Shown: in pieces, positions 27,657 to 40,985 of the stretch
How positions within the stretch are numbered: position 1 is the first letter of the stretch
Layout: each line of letters begins with the position of its first letter
From: Pirellulaceae bacterium
GTDB taxonomy: Bacteria; Planctomycetota; Planctomycetia; Pirellulales; Pirellulaceae
Length of the DNA stretch: 64,000 nt
Direction of reading: 5' to 3'
Assembly: GCA_029243025.1 (NCBI GenBank)
Contig: JAQWSU010000002.1
Coordinates: 1 to 64,000, forward strand
Notes under the pieces: model-generated
The model's database searches: none
Told to the model about the DNA's origin: nothing
The model's input: the letters and a program-made list of their open reading frames with translations, nothing else
Made by a program: the position numbers and the translations under genes

Positions 27657-28667
27657 CTATTCCCTTGCCGTACGGCGGGTAACGGGTGGCACCACATAGT
27701 CGGGATCTTTGTAAGTGGACGGGTCTGTTGTTTGATAAGAGTACTGAGGTTGCAAATCCTGCGTGTACGGTTCCACAGTCTGAGGGCGACTCGGTTGAAG
27801 TTCGCGACGACGAAAAGTGGGTGTGCGATTTGCTTGCGGTACCTGATTGAGATTGGTCTCAACAACAGGCCGTTGCTCGATTGTCAACGGGTCCAACGCG
27901 GGGGCCGACTTGTTCTCGTTTCGCGGCCATTCAGATTGATTTAGTCGGGTTGTTGGAGCAACCGTTGTTCTCGACGGTCGAGACTTGGTTTTGGCAAAAG
28001 TTGATTCGATCGCTGTTCTCGAGGCGATGTCAACTCGCTCCCGGGAAGAAATCTCAGCCTGTGTGACTTGAGTTTTCGGACTGACTGGAGGAGCGTTGCG
28101 TTCGATGATGGAGACATTGTTAAAGAGAGCTTCTGATGGCGGATCTGCGTTTGTGATTTTTTGTCGATCTGGTTGGGTCACCGCCAGAGACTGGTTCTCT
28201 GACTTCCGCAAGGGCGCTTCCGTGATGGGTTTGATAACGGTGGACGAATCCTGATTGACGAGGTCATTCGGGGTTGGTTGACTTGAGCGACCCTGAATGA
28301 AAAACCAGACAAAAATCAACGAAATGGCAATGCCGATGCCGGGTAATATGCCCCGAATCGCTTCAGGCAGCCGCCGAGGCAGCTTAAGTTCTGCCTGGCT
28401 TCTGGCGGTCGACCAGTAGACGTGGATCGTGTCTCGAAGTCTTTTTTCTGTGCCCGTTTTTTCATTCTTGGGCGAATCTGAAAGCTGGGAATTTTCCGGC
28501 ATCTTCCCTGAGGCCGCTGCTTCGAAATCGATTTTTTCACCATCCGTTTCGACCATCTCCATTGGCTGGTGGTTCCAGTTTGGAATGGTCAAAATGGGAC
28601 GAGCGACTCGTGTCGGCTCGTCTTCCTTTGTGGGGGTGTTAAGATGTCGAGGGGCGATGGGCTTCAT
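27657..28667 (-). CDS. bitopic membrane protein with low-complexity periplasmic tail
   Basis: 336 aa. A cytoplasmic N-terminus of about 105 polar residues is followed by one membrane helix (106-126, GILPGIGIAISLIFVWFFIQG). About 210 Gln/Ser/Thr/Pro-rich residues then lack an obvious fold and end in a QPQYSYQTTDPSTYKDPDY-type tail. Positive residues before the helix (PRRLPEAIR) support a cytoplasmic N-terminus. The topology recalls GspB/TonB-like partners of ExeA, but there is no sequence evidence of homology. It is the first gene of the leftward operon with the CpsD-like and ExeA-like ATPases, 65 bases before the second gene. I do not recognise the family. Confidence 0.68.
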   Translation of the reverse strand: MKPIAPRHLNTPTKEDEPTRVARPILTIPNWNHQPMEMVETDGEKIDFEAAASGKMPENSQLSDSPKNEKTGTEKRLRDTIHVYWSTARSQAELKLPRRLPEAIRGILPGIGIAISLIFVWFFIQGRSSQPTPNDLVNQDSSTVIKPITEAPLRKSENQSLAVTQPDRQKITNADPPSEALFNNVSIIERNAPPVSPKTQVTQAEISSRERVDIASRTAIESTFAKTKSRPSRTTVAPTTRLNQSEWPRNENKSAPALDPLTIEQRPVVETNLNQVPQANRTPTFRRRELQPSRPQTVEPYTQDLQPQYSYQTTDPSTYKDPDYVVPPVTRRTARE

Positions 28668-28973
28668 TGGTTCTTGTCCAGACGTAACTTAGCCAGTTAA
28701 GCTTTATGCTATCGAGAGGTAATGGAGCGGTCGGCAAGGCGGACCGCCAGCCTCTATAATCGGCCTCCTTATGACTGATCTTGAGGGTTAGGTAAGCTTT
28801 TCCGGTTAACCGTCACCCGATGAACTATCCTGGCAATCGGTCGAGCGGTGGCTGGACGGATCAAAAATGGGGTGACCGTACGGCCGTAATGTGACCGTAA
28901 TCGCGTAAGGTGGCGGTCTTCGTCGCTGAAATTGTGCTGTAAGCAGCTAGAAACCATCAAAAAGATCGAATTC
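28668..28973. other. divergent regulatory region upstream of metH
   Basis: This 306-bp space contains an imperfect two-part hairpin: 28715-28719 pairs with 28751-28755 (AGAGG/CCTCT) and 28727-28732 with 28742-28747 (GCGGTC/GACCGC). It also has two direct repeats of GTGACCGTA at 28872-28880 and 28891-28899, 19 bases apart. A perfect TATAAT at 28755-28760 could be the metH -10 element. I found no B12 box or other riboswitch consensus by eye. Confidence 0.45.
28755..28760 (+). promoter_or_regulatory. candidate -10 element for metH
   Basis: TATAAT lies about 214 bases before the metH ATG. A matching -35 element is not clear (CGGCAA at 17-base spacing). If it is used, metH mRNA would carry a leader of about 200 nt. 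Confidence 0.3.
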
Positions 28974-31900
28974 ATGATTTTGCGATCCTCCGTGAGTCAG
29001 ACCGAACAAAACCTCCGAGAACTGTTGCAGGATCGAATCCTCGTCCTCGACGGTGCCATGGGAACGATGGTGCAAGCATTGCATCTGGAGGAGGCCGATG
29101 TTCGAGGCGAACGATTTAAGAATCATCCCGTTGATCTGTTGAACTTTGTGGATGTGCTTTGCCTGACCCAGCCGGACGCTGTCACCGAGATTCACGGCAA
29201 GTATCTCCAAGCTGGGGCTGATATCGTCACTACGAACACTTTTGGGGCGAGCCCGGTTGGAGTGGAAGAATTTCGGCTCGATCCGGAAACAGTCAAAGAT
29301 ATTAACCAAGCGGCAGTGGATTGTGCACGACGTGCCACCGAACGATTTTCGACCGCTGATCGTCCTCGGTTCGTAGCCGGATCGATTGGGCCCACGACGA
29401 AGCAAACGGCAATCTCAACCGATGTCGAGGATCCAGGTTTTCGGGGTGCAACTTTTGATCAAATGGAGGCGTCTTATTTCGACCAAGTGAAATCGCTTGT
29501 CGAAGCAGGGGTCGACATTTTGATGCCGGAAACAGTAATCGACACTTTGAATCTCAAAGCCTGCCTGTTTGCGATCCAGCGTTACATGGATGAAGCAAAC
29601 GTGACCGTTCCGGTGATGATTTCGACCACCTTCAATGAAGCAGGTGTGACCTTTGTTTCCAGTCAATCCGTCGAGGCGATGTGGAATTCCATTTCACATT
29701 TTCCTTTGCTCAGTGTCGGGATGAACTGTGCCTTGGGGCCAAAATTGATGCGTCCGCACATTGAAGAGCTTTCAAAAGTCTCGGACGCATTTATCAGCTG
29801 TCATCCGAATGCCGGACTGCCCAATGAAATGGGCCAGTACGACATGAGCCCGAAGAAATTAGCGGAATGGATGGCAGAATTCGCTCGTGAGGGTTGGTTG
29901 AATATCGTTGGTGGGTGTTGCGGAACGACCCCGGAGCACATTCATGAGATTTTTGGGGCGACTAGTGGGATTTCGCCGCATCAACAGCAGACGATTGCGC
30001 GGTTGCCGCGACTCAGCGGGACACAGTCATTGACACTGCGTCCAGATGCCAATTTCACCATGATTGGCGAACGTACAAATGTGACCGGTTCGAGGAAATT
30101 TGCTCGGCTCATCCGAAATGGTGAATTTGAGGAAGCGGTCGAAGTCGCACGACAACAGGTTTTGAATGGTGCGAGTGTGATCGATATCAATATGGACGAT
30201 GCTCTCTTGGATGGTGAGCAGGCGATGACTCGATATCTGAATCTTATCGCGGGTGAGACCGATATCAGTGCTGTTCCGGTGATGATCGATAGTTCTAAAT
30301 GGTCGATCATTGAGGCGGGACTCAAGTGTGTCCAGGGAAAAGCGATCGTCAACTCCATAAGTCTCAAGGATGGAGAGTCTGAGTTTATTGAACGGGGTAG
30401 GCTGATTCGTCGTTATGGTGCCGCGGTCGTTGTGATGGCATTCGACGAAACGGGGCAAGCGACAGGGATTGAGGATAAAGTTGCCATCTGTCGCCGAGCC
30501 TTCGAAGTTTTGACCGAACAGGTTGGTTTTCCAGCAGCGGACATCATTTTTGATCCTAACATCCTCACTGTGGCGACGGGCATTGCTGAACACGACAACT
30601 ACGCGGTCAACTTTATCGAGGCAACTCGGCGCATCAAGCTGGAATGTCCGGGGGCGCTGGTTTCTGGCGGTGTCAGCAATATTTCATTCTCATTTCGCGG
30701 CAACGATGTAGTCCGGGAAGCAATGCACGCGGCGTTTCTCTATTATGCCGTCAAAGCTGGGATGGATATGGGCATCGTCAATGCGGGGCAACTCGCGGTT
30801 TACGACGAAGTACCGAAAGATCTACTGGACCGTGTCGAAGATGTGATTCTGAATCGCCGCGAGGACTCTACCGATCGACTCTTGGAACTAGCCGAGTCCT
30901 TCAAGGGTCAAAAAGGAACCGTTTCCAAAGAAGATCTCGCTTGGCGCGATGTTCCTGTGGGAGATCGGCTCAAGCATTCTTTGATCAAAGGCATTGATAA
31001 GTTTATCGAGCAAGATGCTGAAGAAGCCCGCCAAATGGCCGATCGATGTCTTGCCGTGATCGAGGGGCCGTTGATGCGTGGAATGACGGTCGTTGGAGAT
31101 CTGTTTGGCGAAGGCAAGATGTTCTTGCCGCAAGTCGTGAAATCGGCTCGAGTGATGAAAAAAGCAGTGGCCTATCTGCTGCCCTACATGGAACAAGAAA
31201 AGATCGCCGCGGGAATTCAGGATCAGTCCGCCCGGGGCAAGATTCTCATGGCGACTGTGAAGGGGGACGTTCACGATATCGGAAAGAATATCGTGGGTGT
31301 GGTCTTGGGGTGTAATAACTACGAAGTGATTGATCTTGGGGTGATGGTGCCCTCTGAGAAAATTCTGGCTGCCGCTATCGAACACGGTGTCGACATGATT
31401 GGACTGTCCGGTTTGATTACTCCGAGTCTTGATCAGATGATGCATGTTGCACGCGAAATGGAACGTTCCGGCATTGAGATCCCGTTGCTGATCGGCGGCG
31501 CCACGACGAGCGCAAAACACACGGCAGTAAAAATTGCACCCAATCTGAGTCAACCAACGGTGCACGTGATTGATGCTTCGAGATGCGTCGGTGTCGTTGA
31601 TCGCTTACTCAGTCCAACCATGCGTCGCGAGTTGGTGCAGGAAAACCGCAATTTGCAACAGCAATTAGTGGCTTCTTACCAACAGCGGGATGTAAAGCTG
31701 AGCCCTTTTGCCGAAACTCAACAAAAGCCGTTTCCAACCGATTGGGAGCAAGTATCGATCGAGAAACCAAGCTTTATCGGAGTTCGAACACTCAGTAACA
31801 TCGATCTGAATCAATTGCGTGAATTCATCGACTGGTCGCCCTTTTTTATGGCCTGGGAAATGAAGGGGAAATATCCTGCAATTTTACAAGATCCAAAGTT

Positions 31901-32678
31901 AAAGGAAGTCGCTCAGGAACTGTTTGACGATGCAACGAAGCTGTTGCAGGAAATGATCGATCAGGGAAAACTTGAAGCCAAAGCCGTTTATGGTTTTTGG
32001 CCGGCAGAATCCGATAACGAAGATGTCATTTTGTTCGAAGACGATAGCCGCACCACACCCACGAATCGGTTCCACTTTTTGCGTCAACAATGGGAACGAA
32101 AAGGACAGGATCATTTTCGCTGTCTCTCCGATTACGTTGCACCCCGTTCGTCGGGGCGCCAAGACTACTTGGGAGCCTTCGTGGTGACGGCTGGCCTCGG
32201 AGCAGAAGCTCTTGCCGAGTTTTATGAGGCGCAACATGATGATTATCGTTCCATCCTGGTGAAGGCACTGGCCGATCGGCTCGCTGAAGCAGCAGCAGAG
32301 TGGTTGCATCAAAAAGCTCGAATTGATTGGGGGTTTGGCTCCAAGGAATCTCCGAACAAAGATGATTTGATCAATGAGAACTACCGCGGTATTCGCCCGG
32401 CGCCAGGTTATCCGGCATGCCCGGATCACACCGAAAAAGAGGCTCTGTTCAACCTCTTGGGCGCGGAACAGGAAATTGGCGTTTCCTTGACGGAGAGTTT
32501 TGCCATGATGCCGGCCGCAAGTGTGAGTGGTTTTTACTTCGCCCATCCGGAAGCTCGCTATTTTTCGGTGGATCGACTCACGAGTGATCAAGTTGCCAAC
32601 TACGCGGCGCGTAAGGGGATGACGGTTGCAACCGCGGAAAAATGGTTGGCTCCAAATCTTGGCTACGAGCCAGGCTAG
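28974..32678 (+). CDS. metH: cobalamin-dependent methionine synthase
   Basis: 1234 aa from the ATG at 28974; a TTG at 28932 would add 14 residues. All four MetH modules are present. The homocysteine domain (about 10-335) has [10 protein letters not shown] and zinc cysteines in VGMNCALGP and [10 protein letters not shown]. The pterin domain (about 365-625) begins [16 protein letters not shown]. The cap/cobalamin domain (about 660-900) has [20 protein letters not shown], where the lower axial His is near residue 767. The C-terminal activation domain for S-adenosylmethionine has [12 protein letters not shown] near the end. It transfers a methyl group from methyltetrahydrofolate to homocysteine. 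The length and order match E. coli MetH, so reactivation by AdoMet is expected. It is divergent from the ExeA-type operon. Confidence 0.97.
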   Translation: MILRSSVSQTEQNLRELLQDRILVLDGAMGTMVQALHLEEADVRGERFKNHPVDLLNFVDVLCLTQPDAVTEIHGKYLQAGADIVTTNTFGASPVGVEEFRLDPETVKDINQAAVDCARRATERFSTADRPRFVAGSIGPTTKQTAISTDVEDPGFRGATFDQMEASYFDQVKSLVEAGVDILMPETVIDTLNLKACLFAIQRYMDEANVTVPVMISTTFNEAGVTFVSSQSVEAMWNSISHFPLLSVGMNCALGPKLMRPHIEELSKVSDAFISCHPNAGLPNEMGQYDMSPKKLAEWMAEFAREGWLNIVGGCCGTTPEHIHEIFGATSGISPHQQQTIARLPRLSGTQSLTLRPDANFTMIGERTNVTGSRKFARLIRNGEFEEAVEVARQQVLNGASVIDINMDDALLDGEQAMTRYLNLIAGETDISAVPVMIDSSKWSIIEAGLKCVQGKAIVNSISLKDGESEFIERGRLIRRYGAAVVVMAFDETGQATGIEDKVAICRRAFEVLTEQVGFPAADIIFDPNILTVATGIAEHDNYAVNFIEATRRIKLECPGALVSGGVSNISFSFRGNDVVREAMHAAFLYYAVKAGMDMGIVNAGQLAVYDEVPKDLLDRVEDVILNRREDSTDRLLELAESFKGQKGTVSKEDLAWRDVPVGDRLKHSLIKGIDKFIEQDAEEARQMADRCLAVIEGPLMRGMTVVGDLFGEGKMFLPQVVKSARVMKKAVAYLLPYMEQEKIAAGIQDQSARGKILMATVKGDVHDIGKNIVGVVLGCNNYEVIDLGVMVPSEKILAAAIEHGVDMIGLSGLITPSLDQMMHVAREMERSGIEIPLLIGGATTSAKHTAVKIAPNLSQPTVHVIDASRCVGVVDRLLSPTMRRELVQENRNLQQQLVASYQQRDVKLSPFAETQQKPFPTDWEQVSIEKPSFIGVRTLSNIDLNQLREFIDWSPFFMAWEMKGKYPAILQDPKLKEVAQELFDDATKLLQEMIDQGKLEAKAVYGFWPAESDNEDVILFEDDSRTTPTNRFHFLRQQWERKGQDHFRCLSDYVAPRSSGRQDYLGAFVVTAGLGAEALAEFYEAQHDDYRSILVKALADRLAEAAAEWLHQKARIDWGFGSKESPNKDDLINENYRGIRPAPGYPACPDHTEKEALFNLLGAEQEIGVSLTESFAMMPAASVSGFYFAHPEARYFSVDRLTSDQVANYAARKGMTVATAEKWLAPNLGYEPG

Positions 32679-32825
32679 TAGCTGCTAATTCGGTTAATCA
32701 TCGACCTGCTTTCCGGTTCTTGCCAAGACCCTGGTAAGATGCAGGCCTACTGCGATTTGCCCGTTATCCATCCTTGGCGTCGTGGCAAACAAGGCTGGAT
32801 CGGCGCGAAACTGCGAGTTTTTCAC

Positions 32826-35620
<2,795 letters not shown>

Positions 35621-35674
35621 TGGCTGCGGTGGGATTCGGGTAGACCCACTCGAAGGCCGCTCAACTTTCCGCCT

Positions 35675-37798
35675 TTAGGGGGCGATTGTTGCTTGGACGA
35701 TTGCTTGATCCGGCTGCGGCAGTGACACGATCAGTGAGTTGCTTTTCACGTCGAAGTTAATCGACCCGCGACCGGTTGGCTGAAATTGTGCCGGTCCGAT
35801 CTTTCTCACGATCTTTTCACTTAATTCTTCATATGACTCGCCAGCCGGAAGGGGATAAAATTCCACATCCATATCGGTCGAAATCGCCTCAAGGGATGTG
35901 ATTTGTAAGGTGGCGTTGTCAAGAATTCGATAGGTCAGCCCCATGGGCTGCAGCAGCTTGGCCAAGGCTTCTTTCAGCGGAAGGTCCTGGCAGAAGAACT
36001 TCATCTGGTCCCTGGGAGACCATCCTGCGAGGTGCAGTGCATACCAATCGACAAGCAGCTTGATGTCAGCTTGATCCTCGATCGAGGCGGCGATTGCGTC
36101 GAGATTGGCGTCACGCCAGACTCGCAAGGTAATCGGCCGTTGGCTCGCTCGTAGTAAGTCCCTTTTGGGGGTCAGTTCGACAAATTCCGGTCGAATCCTA
36201 CTTTGGGCAATGCTTCCTCTAGCGAGCCGAAGTCGTTCGCAAAGCAGTAGGATTTGATACTGAACCGTATCGTCGTGCTCAATGACCAAGGTCGTGCCAT
36301 CCACCTGGCATTTGCCTTCACCGCCCTGGGAGGCCCAAGATCCGTACTCTACAAACTTTTGCAGCCATTGCGAAAAGGCTGCCATGCTTTCGGGATTGTT
36401 GTCGCACAAATCGCCCACGCGATGGTTCAGTTGGGTCAGTTTACCTTGACTGGATTTTGCCGTGGTGACAATCAGTTGTCCATCAACCACGAAATAACCC
36501 AAGTGCAACTCGCCGAGTAACTTTGTTAGGACTTGCCCGACCGTCGATTCGTTTCGAATTAACAGGTCAACAGGCTTATTGGCGGTGAGGTTGCGTCGTC
36601 CCAAACCATTTGGATCAATTGTGATGGGAATAGTGCTGTAATTGCTGATCGTTCGTAATGCATTTGCAAGCGAGACACTCTTGAATTCGACCGCAATGAT
36701 CGGGTCTTCAAGCCGAGATGCAACATCCACTTTGTTCGGAATGGGGCGAGTTGGTTGGAGCGGTTTGACCAAAACCGTTTTCTGTTCGGCGACGTTTGGT
36801 TTTGGCTTCGGTTGCGTCGGCACGGGGGGGGGGAACTGTTCAGTCGAGTCAGGAGATTGAAGCCAGCGGGCAAAACTGGCGAGATCGTCATCAGCCAAGT
36901 CGATTTGTTGATTATCTTGAGGTTCGTTGGGGAGAGTTGTCGGCGAACTCTCCGATTCCTGTTGTTCTTGTTCAACGACTAATGCCGGCGATGGTTGCTC
37001 GATCGGGGTGTCCTCGGAGCTCGTCTTTGGCTCGGAAGTCGGCCTCTTTTCGATGTCTGGTGCCGTGACAGTTGTTGACTCATCGTTACTCAGTCGGTTA
37101 GCAGTGTCGTCGGATGGGTCGGGTATTGAAGGCTCCTGGGAAGTTGGCTGATCTGTTTCGGTGATCGCAGTTGCTTGGGACCCATTCGTAATCGCTGGCT
37201 TGACACCTCCGTCGGCTGCAGGTTGGGAAAGCATGAATCCAGCGAGCCCGAGCGCGGCTGTGAGGCCGAGTATGCAGCCACCGATGACGATCACGTACGA
37301 ATGCCGGTTTGCTTGCTGGCTGGGGACAGTTTCTGCGAGCTGATCGGTTTCATTGGACTCATTCTTCTCAGTAGATGGCTGCACAGGCTGAGCCGTTTCG
37401 ACGGTGGCAGCCGCTTCGGCGAACGATTCTTCGGGGAGCTCACTAGAGCTGTCTTGATTTCTCCAACGTTGGGAGGTTGCTTCGGCCTCTTCGGAGGTGT
37501 GGTTAGCAGGACCCGTTGCTTCCGTTTCGCTCGTGGTTGGGTGGTCAGTTGCCTGCGTTGGCTCATCAAGGAATTCGTGGAGATTGTCGAAAGAGCCGGA
37601 GAGCATTGAGGAATTCGCAGCCGTCTCTCTGTCGCTCTCTGACAGTTGCGGGGGATCATCGGTGGTTGAGCTCTTTGGAGACTCCACCAGAACCATGCTG
37701 CCGCATTTGGGGCAAGGCAAGATTTGGCCAATGGCTTGCGCGTCGCGCACCGTCAGCCGGGCTCTGCAGGTTGTACATGCGATGCGAAACGCTTCCAC
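35675..37798 (-). CDS. zinc-ribbon membrane protein with STN-like periplasmic domains
   Basis: 707 aa. A cytoplasmic zinc ribbon (C8-x2-C11 and C29-x2-C32) is followed by an acidic Ser/Thr-rich stretch to about 165. One membrane helix (167-190) leads to a long low-complexity linker (190-345). Two secretin/TonB N-terminal-like modules follow. The first (about 360-450) has VEFKSVSLANALRTISNYS and GYFVVDGQLIVTT. The second (about 555-640) has LDAIAASIEDQADIKLLVDW and LPLKEALAKLLQPMGLTYRI. The final ~60 residues look like a further small domain (LPAGESYEELSEKIVRKI). STN modules usually bind partner proteins in the periplasm. It lies 121 bases downstream of the pseudokinase gene on the same strand. 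Function is unknown. Confidence 0.75.
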   Translation of the reverse strand: MEAFRIACTTCRARLTVRDAQAIGQILPCPKCGSMVLVESPKSSTTDDPPQLSESDRETAANSSMLSGSFDNLHEFLDEPTQATDHPTTSETEATGPANHTSEEAEATSQRWRNQDSSSELPEESFAEAAATVETAQPVQPSTEKNESNETDQLAETVPSQQANRHSYVIVIGGCILGLTAALGLAGFMLSQPAADGGVKPAITNGSQATAITETDQPTSQEPSIPDPSDDTANRLSNDESTTVTAPDIEKRPTSEPKTSSEDTPIEQPSPALVVEQEQQESESSPTTLPNEPQDNQQIDLADDDLASFARWLQSPDSTEQFPPPVPTQPKPKPNVAEQKTVLVKPLQPTRPIPNKVDVASRLEDPIIAVEFKSVSLANALRTISNYSTIPITIDPNGLGRRNLTANKPVDLLIRNESTVGQVLTKLLGELHLGYFVVDGQLIVTTAKSSQGKLTQLNHRVGDLCDNNPESMAAFSQWLQKFVEYGSWASQGGEGKCQVDGTTLVIEHDDTVQYQILLLCERLRLARGSIAQSRIRPEFVELTPKRDLLRASQRPITLRVWRDANLDAIAASIEDQADIKLLVDWYALHLAGWSPRDQMKFFCQDLPLKEALAKLLQPMGLTYRILDNATLQITSLEAISTDMDVEFYPLPAGESYEELSEKIVRKIGPAQFQPTGRGSINFDVKSNSLIVSLPQPDQAIVQATIAP

Positions 37799-37919
37799 GC
37801 CCGATGTCCTATCTCAGTTTTGTGTTCCAAGTAGATCGGCAGACAGAGGAGAACGAGAGACCCGATCTCGAGGGTCCGTCTCGCTGCCGAGCCCGAATTC
37901 TCTATTTACTCTATTTTAG

Positions 37920-40823
37920 TCATTGATTCGAGGGATTTGCCAGGAATTGTTTTGGCAAAGAATAGCCTTTTTGAGTCGCGGCGGTGCGGGTGGTAATCAG
38001 GATGGTTTTACCGGTTGATTCGTCACTAGGGGCCAGCACCCAGACGAGTTTTTGCTCTACCGACGAAAGTGAATCGGTTCGAACCGGGTTCGCTTGTCGG
38101 ACTAGCTGCGTGAGAATCTCGTCGACCGTTTTTTGCTTAAGCTGGACATCTCGGATCTGTTGATTTCGAGTAATTCCGGCCAATTGGAGGTCGCTGCCGA
38201 CGATCTTGATCTGAATGTTTTCCGACGGAAAAGTATCTTTGAGGACCGCAGTGAAGTCTCGCAGCGCGAATTCCAGCGAGAGTTGAGGAAACGACAGATT
38301 CATAGAATGCTCGAGAATCCTGCGCCAGTCCGTGGGTTCGGGGCTTGAGGGCGGTTCTTGCGGGGGACTGGCACCGGAGGCTTCGATGGCCAATTGGGAG
38401 GCAAGCACCAGATTGTGAGCCGATTTTTCGGGTGCCACAAAATTGATTACCGCACATTGGTCCGTCACTCCAATCCGAGCTTGATCATGAAGAAAACGAA
38501 GCATCAGCGGGAATCGCAGGGCGATGGGTTGCCAAAAACGTTCAATGGTTGTGCGCCCAAGATAGTCATTCACTTTCTCGGGAAGGCTGCTCAATCGTTG
38601 TCGGCAGGTAGCGGCCAACCGAAATGGATCCTGATCCAAAGAAGAGGCAAGTCGGACTTCACCGTAGAACGGGTTCTCAAAATGAAGGCTCACGGTGGCA
38701 GCTTGGACTTCGTCTCCAAGAAAATTAGAGATCGGCCCACGCAGCGCAGTGTAGATTCCGCGGAGTGTTTCTCGGCCATCCGCGTTCAGGAAATGTGGAT
38801 CAAATAGCAGCGTGAGATGGCGTTCTCGATCTGTGAGGCGCCGGAGCCTCTCGATTTGACGTTTTAGCAGCGGAGGCGTACCGCCAGTTTTCACTATTTC
38901 GGTGATTTCTGTTTCGTCAGCAAAACAGATGACGTTTGGATCTTCTTTCGGCACGATCGCATGGTAGTCGGCTATTTGCCAGCGTTTACCGTCCGGAGAA
39001 TCTTGATGGTTGATTCGTGTTAACAATTCTGTGACGGTGGGCTCCGAGTTGAATTTTGCGACGATTGTGACTCGGGGGGAGCCAACATCTTGGGGGGTAA
39101 GGGCGATCAGCAATTGATCGATTTCTGCCAAGGAAAGTTGTAACTCCTCAAACAGAGCTTGCACGTGATCGTTTAATGGTCCCAGGGCGTTCAGAACCGC
39201 CGGTCCTTCATCGGATTCCAGCATCGCGCGTGGGCGAGCAATTAAGAAAAATTGAGCCGCTGGCGGGCTGTAGGAAAGTTCAATTGGCTCACCCTTTGTC
39301 GGAGACTGCCAGAGCGTCTGACCGTCGTCGTCGATCAGCGATTCATCTTTTGCAAGGTTGATTGCTGTTGGGGAGGCTACTGGTGTGGGGCTAACGCCCT
39401 GCTCTGTTTTTGACTGGTGTGTTGGATCCGCAGGACTCTGAACTCGGGGCGCACGCCAGTTGATGATCAGTCCGATAGCAAGCATCAAGATGCTTATCGT
39501 AACGGCTGCCATGCCAAATCGTTGCCAAGTCGGGCGGGAATGCGTCGGAGATTGGCCTGCTGTCACTTGGGAGGAGCCCGTATCGACGATGGGAGTTTCG
39601 ATGACCGGCGTTGGTGATGTTTTGAAGCTGGCGACTTCTGGCGGGCCGCTCGCGACGGTCGTTGGAATAGATTCTGGTGGTGCGACAGGTTGAATTGGTG
39701 TCGAGCGATTCTGAGGGGAAACCAGATGGGTTGGAATCCGCTCTCGTTGTTTTTCAAGATGTGACAAATAGAACCCTTCTGTCGATCTTGGTCGGGCCAG
39801 GCGTGCTTTGGGTGCGCCTCCCAGAAAAGCCTCTAGCTTTCTTGCGACTTCGGCACTCTGCTGGTACCGGAGTTCTGGGTTCTTCGCCATCATGAAGGAG
39901 GACACTTCGCTCAATCCACTTGGCATTGCACGAAATTCATCGAGTGGGCGAACCGGTTCCGTGGCATGACGCTGCATTTTTTCAGCGACTTCTCCATCCG
40001 GAAAAGGCGGTTGGCCTGATAGCAGTTGATAAAAAATACAACCTAGTGCGTAGATGTCCGAAAGCGGAGTGGGCGCTTGTCCCTGCCTTTTCAACTCTGG
40101 AGCCAGATAGTCCGCTTGGTCCAGCAAGCGTTGTTTGGGATCGGACGCGGTGAAATCAACAGGGGCGTTTCGTTGCAGTGGCAGTCGACGCAGTCGTGAA
40201 TGGTTGCCCGGCTGCAAGACCAGTTCGTTCGGAAGCACGAATCCGTGGATGAGGGTAGCTGTGTGGATTTGATTGAGTGCGAGAGCAATTTGGTGGGTAA
40301 TTCGTATCGCGTCACCGCTGGGTAACGGTTGTTCCTTTGCGAGCAGGCTGCGAAGGGTGATTCCCTCCACATCCTCAGAGATGGCAATTCGAAAGGGACC
40401 GTCCTGAATGGTCTCATAGCAGCGGTCCAGATGAGGATGATCGAGACTCTGGTGCCGTGCTGCTTGGGATTCGATTTCTGCCCAATCGTCCGCAGATCCG
40501 TGCCAGAAATGTAATAGGACACGGTGATTGGTTGGCCGGTGTACGCCGGCAAATCGACGAATTCCGAGTCCACTTTCCACTCGGTCGTTGACCCGGTAAT
40601 CGCCGAAAAAAAACGGTCCTGGCTTGCCGGCTAAGAGAACCTGTGCCTGATAAACGCTGAGTCGTTTTTCACTCACTAGCCAACTGGCAAGTGTTCGTGC
40701 GTTGGCGTCAACGTTGGCTCCACTGACTGCCTGAAAGCGATCATGCAATGTGGTGCATTCACTGGCACTAAATAGAGAGCTCGTGCGAGCAAGCTTCCAA
40801 AATTGTTCGATCGGAACGGACAT
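37920..40823 (-). CDS. membrane-anchored protein pseudokinase
   Basis: 967 aa. The cytoplasmic part to about 335 has a protein-kinase fold, recognised by YLAPELKRQ (APE, 241-243), SDIYALGCIFYQLLSGQPPFP (D256, G261) and the helices around them. The catalytic residues are missing: the VAIK Lys position reads VLLHFWH, HRD-x4-N reads HGFVLPNE (193-200), and there is no DFG (LRRLPLQ instead). It should therefore bind partners rather than phosphorylate. After a Pro/Ser/Thr-rich linker comes one membrane helix (near 435-455, AAVTISILMLAIGLIINW). A periplasmic region of about 500 residues ends in an STN-like module (VQLKQKTVDEILTQLVRQ, KTILITTRTA). It precedes the STN-like gene. Confidence 0.8.
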   Translation of the reverse strand: MSVPIEQFWKLARTSSLFSASECTTLHDRFQAVSGANVDANARTLASWLVSEKRLSVYQAQVLLAGKPGPFFFGDYRVNDRVESGLGIRRFAGVHRPTNHRVLLHFWHGSADDWAEIESQAARHQSLDHPHLDRCYETIQDGPFRIAISEDVEGITLRSLLAKEQPLPSGDAIRITHQIALALNQIHTATLIHGFVLPNELVLQPGNHSRLRRLPLQRNAPVDFTASDPKQRLLDQADYLAPELKRQGQAPTPLSDIYALGCIFYQLLSGQPPFPDGEVAEKMQRHATEPVRPLDEFRAMPSGLSEVSSFMMAKNPELRYQQSAEVARKLEAFLGGAPKARLARPRSTEGFYLSHLEKQRERIPTHLVSPQNRSTPIQPVAPPESIPTTVASGPPEVASFKTSPTPVIETPIVDTGSSQVTAGQSPTHSRPTWQRFGMAAVTISILMLAIGLIINWRAPRVQSPADPTHQSKTEQGVSPTPVASPTAINLAKDESLIDDDGQTLWQSPTKGEPIELSYSPPAAQFFLIARPRAMLESDEGPAVLNALGPLNDHVQALFEELQLSLAEIDQLLIALTPQDVGSPRVTIVAKFNSEPTVTELLTRINHQDSPDGKRWQIADYHAIVPKEDPNVICFADETEITEIVKTGGTPPLLKRQIERLRRLTDRERHLTLLFDPHFLNADGRETLRGIYTALRGPISNFLGDEVQAATVSLHFENPFYGEVRLASSLDQDPFRLAATCRQRLSSLPEKVNDYLGRTTIERFWQPIALRFPLMLRFLHDQARIGVTDQCAVINFVAPEKSAHNLVLASQLAIEASGASPPQEPPSSPEPTDWRRILEHSMNLSFPQLSLEFALRDFTAVLKDTFPSENIQIKIVGSDLQLAGITRNQQIRDVQLKQKTVDEILTQLVRQANPVRTDSLSSVEQKLVWVLAPSDESTGKTILITTRTAATQKGYSLPKQFLANPSNQ

Positions 40824-40985
40824 GCCGACGGGGCCTCAAAACGGGGTGAGGATTTCCGGCTCCTGCCTGGAGTTGAACCGAGCGGCCCACCACTTTCCGC
40901 TAGATCTCAGTCTATCATCGACCGTCCAGTTCGGGTCTAAAATGGACGAAATCCTCGGTGCTCCAACGAGTCTGCTGCATTTGCT

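Noticed and set aside
28668-28973. Cobalamin riboswitch upstream of metH
   Set aside because: No GCCACTG-type B12 box is present; only an unclassified hairpin and short direct repeats were seen.
37920-40823. Active Ser/Thr protein kinase
   Set aside because: The VAIK Lys, HRD Asp and DFG motif are absent, although the C-lobe motifs APE and D-x-Y-x-x-G remain.
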